Origin: a bacterium
GTDB lineage: Bacteria > BMS3Abin14
Assembly: GCA_029210545.1 (NCBI GenBank)
Contig: JARGFV010000099.1
Location: 1 to 9,001 of the forward strand
Reading direction: 5' to 3'
DNA: 9,001 bases
Both the position numbers and the translations under genes were made by a program. Positions 7,501 through 9,001 of this stretch are shown here, one piece after another. Under the pieces are notes generated by a model that was not told the DNA's origin, made no database searches, and was given only the letters and a program-made list of their open reading frames with translations. The first letter of the stretch is position 1; each line of letters begins with the position of its first letter.

Positions 7501-7554
7501 GGCCTGGCAATCCTTGTTCCCGGTTTTTTCCCCTGGCAATGGAGCATCCCCCAA
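4522..7554 (-). CDS. Cytoplasmic histidine kinase with six PAS domains
   Basis: This 1010-residue sensor autophosphorylates on histidine and should pass the phosphate to an unlinked response regulator. Six PAS domains run at about 26-144, 165-275, 287-398, 408-520, 530-637 and 650-763. A short coiled coil (about 764-786) follows, then HisKA with the phosphoacceptor His794 in AAHDLRTPI. The ATPase domain (about 895-1010) has its N box NLLSNSLKF (Asn905, Asn909), G1 motif RDNGIGIE (944-951), F box near 956-962 and G2 motif GTGVGLAIV (972-980). All catalytic motifs look intact. There is no membrane segment, signal peptide or receiver domain, so it senses an internal signal. PAS4 carries Cys456, Cys461 and Cys468, possibly for a metal or redox cofactor. 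The start is uncertain: TTG 7554 is given, but TTG 7539 has GGGGGA seven bases upstream and is at least as likely. The frame is open further upstream without ATG, GTG or TTG. Confidence 0.93.
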   Translation of the reverse strand: MGDAPLPGEKTGNKDCQARCVTDREQFRSLLGNLPLPAFVVDISSGDPLRYTILAANKAASGLYGCRAKDLPGMALAQLWLEEDLDRYSREMGEWIENGAVSFSTSSPLRHRKKDGSVIHADISSNRILFEGKEAGVVIVNDVTGTVLASDLLSGSEERERLRLFSAALEEAAEGIQLVDLEGRVIYSNRAVEKIYGFTPREFEGRHVNELNADPEFAGRHILPAIMDTGHWSGELEVRHRDGHHFPIALSTSMVVGEGGEPIATVGVIRDITEQRLYQEKLKQGEAQYRSMFESQADAVMIFNGECRIVDVNPAACRMYGYSREEMVGISCTEFISPDSHHLFQEAQRLVAQGEVFHGESLDLKKRGTFFPTDLRIAPFLYNGRHHALVVARDMSEIRDAQEALKTSEQFLSAIFNNVRAGIMVIDPDEHKIANINIKAAEMIGLPREDIVGRTCHEFICPVEIGKCPITDLREVVDNSERVLVKADGTKVPILKTVVSVNLQEKPMLVESFVDISDLKAVGTELRVRDDAIRASISGFALADLEGRLTYVNQAFLDMWGYEEEGEVAGESMMDFWASREEAARVVKAIDKTGRWSGEITARRKDDSVFYAQFTANMVVGEDGQTRMMIGSFIDVTHRKRFEEALRQSEELFRTIFQASPDAVSINRMEDGVYMEINDGFTALTGYTPDDVVGVPLGSVGLWIDQDKLARLIGTLKKKGRVSNFEAGFRLKDGRVRTGLLSAHVVTMDGKPHVVSVTRDIEDLKQAEYTLKHALMNLEGKNRELEAFVYTAAHDLRTPIISVLGFIDLLRCELAGMLEKEHTYMLGRIDANVRHFDNLLRDLLDYSQTGIAEGEHKPMDVRDLVERILEEENIDGMQPKPLVTIQGKMPMVDMSQTRAYQVFKNLLSNSLKFGREGRPLEVEVGTATDHKGLVPEGHQLFYVRDNGIGIEKKFHDAIFGLFTRSPKSSTEGTGVGLAIVKRVVESEGGILRLDSARGKGATFYFSLPVV

Positions 7555-7578
7555 AGGCAGTTCGCTGATGTTTCCCCT

Positions 7579-7608
7579 GCAGCGTGTCGGGAAACCTCGG
7601 CACGCTGC
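7579..7608. promoter_or_regulatory. Strong hairpin in the kinase leader
   Basis: GCAGCGTG (7579-7586) pairs perfectly with CACGCTGC (7601-7608), and the inner TCGGG/CTCGG adds five pairs including two wobbles, leaving an AAAC loop. It lies 25 bases upstream of the TTG at 7554. On the kinase strand it is followed directly by AGGGGAAAC. It could be a leader structure controlling kinase translation, or simply a palindrome. No T tract follows on either strand, so an intrinsic terminator is unlikely. Confidence 0.55.
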
Positions 7609-7723
7609 TATTCCACCACATGAATACCCGAAATGGCAATGGGTATGATCACGGGTAGGCTCATTTTGAGGGGCAGTTGTAGTTGCAGGTGAACTGAAGT
7701 GCGGTTATCCTTATATTCAAAAA

Positions 7724-7886
7724 CGTTGATAGATTCGCAAAAAGTCCAATCCGGGACTTTTCGCTCCACGGAAAGGGAAAAGCGTCGTTTTCCCTTTCCT
7801 TACAAATCAATGACTTACGGGGTGAGTCATTGATTTGGGCGCCCCGCGCGGGGCGCGTTGATGGACTTTTTGCGAGTTCATCAACG
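7724..7886. repeat. Compound palindromic element with imperfect inverted ends
   Basis: The ends (7724-7747 and 7863-7886) are 24-bp inverted repeats with three mismatches, sharing CGTTGAT and CGCAAAAAGTCC. Inside are three tandem hairpins: GGAAAGGGAAAA (7770-7781) with its complement at 7788-7799; a 13-bp stem CAAATCAATGACT (7803-7815) with 7825-7837; and an 18-base perfect palindrome GCGCCCCGCGCGGGGCGC (7839-7856). The left end can instead fold locally (AAAAGTCC 7740-7747 with GGACTTTT 7754-7761). The right end can also fold locally (CGTTGATG 7856-7863 with CATCAACG 7879-7886). The build resembles a MITE or a REP/BIME-type repeat. No clear target duplication is seen and no protein is encoded. 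Confidence 0.85.
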
Positions 7887-7909
7887 TTGATAGACCGTGA
7901 AAAAGTCTC
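7885..7909 (+). repeat. Partial third copy of the element's end repeat
   Basis: CGTTGATAGA (7885-7894) and AAAAAGTC (7900-7907) match the left end of the palindromic element (7724-7747) at the same spacing and orientation, with five differing bases between. It overlaps the right end by two bases and leads into the fmdB-like leader. It suggests the element belongs to a family whose end unit occurs in direct and inverted orientation. Confidence 0.65.
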
Positions 7910-7943
7910 TTCGAGACATTTTAAGCGGCAGGGGAGGTTTCAG

Positions 7944-8108
7944 ATGCCCACATACGAGTTCAGATGCCAGGGGTGTAAAAAAGTCTTTACCCTTACCATG
8001 AAGATCACCGAGCTGGAGGAGGGAAAGGCCGCCTGCCCCAGCTGCGCTACTGCCAAGGTCACACAGGTTCTTTCCGGTTTTTTCGCGAAAACACGCAGGA
8101 AAAGCTGA
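7944..8108 (+). CDS. FmdB-type small zinc ribbon protein
   Basis: This 54-residue protein begins MPTYEFRCQGC, the hallmark opening of the FmdB/CxxC zinc ribbon family. Two CxxC pairs, Cys8/Cys11 and Cys31/Cys34, should bind one zinc ion. The C-terminus is basic (KTRRKS). Members are usually 50-110 residues and are described as putative regulators after FmdB of formamidase operons, but their actual function is mostly unknown. The start is well supported: GGGGAGG (7931-7937) is followed by six bases and then ATG. The frame is open upstream to 7830, but that part is palindromic repeat and not coding. The gene sits immediately downstream of the repeat element and is followed by a terminator-like structure, so it may be transcribed alone. 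Confidence 0.9.
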   Translation: MPTYEFRCQGCKKVFTLTMKITELEEGKAACPSCATAKVTQVLSGFFAKTRRKS

Positions 8109-8109
8109 T

Positions 8110-8173
8110 CCATTGCCACCGGCCCGGCCTGGGTCACGCCAGAGGCGTGACCAATGGGCATTAAGGTTTTTTT
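8110..8173 (+). terminator. Terminator-like hairpin after the fmdB-like gene
   Basis: GGTCACGCC (8132-8140) and GGCGTGACC (8144-8152) form a perfect 9-bp stem with an AGA loop. CCATTG (8110-8115) and CAATGG (8152-8157) can pair outside it. A run of seven T (8167-8173) follows, 14 bases after the inner stem, farther than in a classical intrinsic terminator. Position just after the fmdB-like stop codon supports the call. Confidence 0.55.
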
Positions 8174-8303
8174 ATCTTCTCTGGAAATAGAAAACTGGTT
8201 GCGGCCGCTCCCTGTTTTCTTTCCTCGACGTCACCTTGGTGACCTGGCTTTTCAAAAGAAAGAGTACCGCAGCCTGACATCGAACCTGGACCGGCTATTT
8301 TGA
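8154..8303 (+). CDS. Possible 49-residue small ORF of unknown function
   Basis: An ATG at 8154 opens a frame to the TGA at 8301-8303, giving a 49-residue product beginning MGIKVFLSSLEIENWLRPLP and ending SNLDRLF. AGAGG (8141-8145) lies eight bases upstream as a possible ribosome binding site, although it falls inside the terminator-like hairpin. The stop overlaps the TTG start of the next gene (TTGA), an arrangement typical of translational coupling. Against it, I recognise no family, and the T run of the putative terminator lies within the frame. It may be a real short leader gene, a decayed fragment, or chance. Confidence 0.3.
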   Translation: MGIKVFLSSLEIENWLRPLPVFFPRRHLGDLAFQKKEYRSLTSNLDRLF

Positions 8304-8929
8304 GCAACGCCTCAAGGCAACCTCTCAGGATCGGGCAGCGCCTGATGATCTGTTCATCGGACCGATGCGATCCGGTGGAGGAACGGATCCCCCTTTACCT
8401 GGGAACGGCCCGGGCCTTCGGGTCCGGTCTCCACGAGACCACTGTGAGCTGCCTCGAGGAGCTCGAGACCCTGGCGCCCCTCCAGGGTTTGACGGTCCTG
8501 GACGTGGGATGCGGGACGGGGATCCTTTCCATTGCGGCCCTTCTTCTGGGTGCCCGCTACGCGACTGCCTTCGACGTCGAGCCGGATGCGTCCTCCGCAT
8601 GCGCGGGCAACGCCCGTCTCAACGGAGTGCACGACCGGTTGAGCGTTTACTGCGGGACGATGGCAGCCTTGAAGGGGGAAGCCCTGGGTGAGAGCGCCCA
8701 CTTTGACCTCATCCTGGCCAATATCTACGGGGACATCATCCTCGATCTGGCCAGGGATCTGGCCGGACGACTGGCAGAGGACGGGAGACTGATCCTTTCC
8801 GGCATCGCTTTTGAGCACATGACGGATATCCGCACCAGCTTCCGGAAGCTGGGTCTTACATTGGTGACCAACCGGATGATGGAAGATTATGTAACAATGG
8901 TCTGGAGGAAAACAGGGTCTGGAGTCTAG
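8300..8929 (+). CDS. Ribosomal protein L11 methyltransferase (PrmA)-like, SAM-binding domain only
   Basis: This 209-residue protein is a class I S-adenosylmethionine methyltransferase most like PrmA. AFGSGLHETT (residues 39-48) matches the PrmA-specific 'FGTG.H.TT' loop. Motif I is VLDVGCGTG (66-74), the acidic end of strand two is FDVEPDA (91-97), and DLILANI (136-142) with GRLILSGI (162-169) matches the PrmA catalytic core. PrmA proteins are normally about 290 residues, with an N-terminal domain that recognises L11. That domain is missing here: similarity begins at PLRIGQRL (residues 8-15), at the usual linker. The substrate may therefore be something other than L11. The start is weak: TTG at 8300, overlapping an upstream stop, without a clear ribosome binding site. 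ATG 8345 is an alternative but would remove part of the fold. Confidence 0.8.
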   Translation: MSNASRQPLRIGQRLMICSSDRCDPVEERIPLYLGTARAFGSGLHETTVSCLEELETLAPLQGLTVLDVGCGTGILSIAALLLGARYATAFDVEPDASSACAGNARLNGVHDRLSVYCGTMAALKGEALGESAHFDLILANIYGDIILDLARDLAGRLAEDGRLILSGIAFEHMTDIRTSFRKLGLTLVTNRMMEDYVTMVWRKTGSGV

Positions 8930-9001
8930 CCCGGACTATTCACGAGGTTCTTTTCCGTTCCGGCGGCGTTGCTGAGTCGTTCGCTTGTGCGGAATACTAA
9001 A
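8930..9001. other. Right edge, no feature seen
   Basis: The last 72 bases after the methyltransferase-like gene show no gene start, clear hairpin or T tract. Whether another gene begins further right cannot be seen. Confidence 0.6.

Larger units (their letters stand above)
7555..7943. other. 389-base divergent intergenic region
   Basis: This gap separates the minus-strand kinase from the plus-strand fmdB-like gene. From left to right it holds the 7579-7608 hairpin, about 110 bases with no recognised structure (7609-7723), the compound palindromic element (7724-7886), a partial third repeat copy (7885-7909), a small GTCTC/GAGAC hairpin (7905-7917), and the GGGGAGG ribosome binding site of fmdB (7931-7937). 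No convincing promoter for either gene was found, although both must start here. Confidence 0.7.

Noticed and set aside
6184-7623. A 479-codon open frame on the + strand opposite the PAS kinase
   Set aside because: It is antisense to a clearly recognised kinase with intact motifs, and its translation shows no domain. GC-rich coding DNA commonly leaves the opposite strand open. The same applies to the 438-codon frame at 4690-6006.
7710-7740. Minus-strand promoter for the kinase (TTGCGA, then TATAAG)
   Set aside because: The spacer is 19 bases and the -35 box lies within the repeat arm, so the match is too weak to list.
7905-7923. GTCTC-TTC-GAGAC hairpin followed by TTTT as a terminator or attenuator before fmdB
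   Set aside because: The stem is only 5 bp and the T run is short, so termination is unlikely. It is mentioned only within the intergenic description.
7830-7943. Upstream extension of the fmdB-like frame
   Set aside because: It is made of palindromic repeat sequence, whereas the ATG at 7944 has a strong ribosome binding site and the conserved MPTYEF start.

Overview
This 9 kb window looks like a chromosomal segment from a GC-rich Gram-negative bacterium, most likely a deltaproteobacterium in the broad sense (Desulfobacterota-like). That placement is an inference. It rests on a soluble kinase with six PAS domains, one carrying a cysteine-rich CPxE...CPI motif, plus an AAA_14/DUF4143 ATPase, a YghO-like acetyltransferase, an FmdB zinc ribbon and intergenic palindromic repeats. 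No rRNA, tRNA, CRISPR array or phage gene was found.

Layout. (1) Positions 1 to about 590 hold the AT-rich 5' end of an IS5-type insertion sequence, with its transposase on the minus strand running off the left edge. It abuts the last ~48 codons of a disrupted gene (about 591-737, +) that resembles the C-terminal module of a surface or secreted protein. (2) A promoter with a perfect TTGACA box precedes a + strand pair, a DUF4143-type ATPase (872-2086) and a YghO-like GNAT protein (2106-3236). The 19-nt gap suggests an operon, followed by a GC-rich hairpin. (3) Two minus-strand genes follow. One is a secreted protein resembling zinc-dependent phospholipase C (3367-4365). The other is a very large cytoplasmic histidine kinase with six PAS domains (4522-7554). 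Between them is a 4 x 7 bp tandem repeat. (4) The divergent gap 7555-7943 contains a strong leader hairpin and a compound palindromic element with ~24-bp imperfect inverted ends. (5) On the + strand come a small FmdB-type zinc ribbon protein (7944-8108), a terminator-like hairpin, a possible 49-codon ORF, and an L11-methyltransferase-like protein without the usual N-terminal recognition domain (8300-8929).

Working together. Only the ATPase/acetyltransferase pair is convincingly co-transcribed. The histidine kinase has no response regulator nearby, so its partner lies elsewhere. The most interesting signals are non-coding: the IS leader hairpin that would mask the transposase start in read-through mRNA, a possible leaderless promoter for the ATPase, and the nested palindromic element upstream of fmdB. 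I see no clear evidence for a wholly new multi-gene system. The ATPase/acetyltransferase pair and the truncated L11-type methyltransferase are the protein-level candidates for follow-up.
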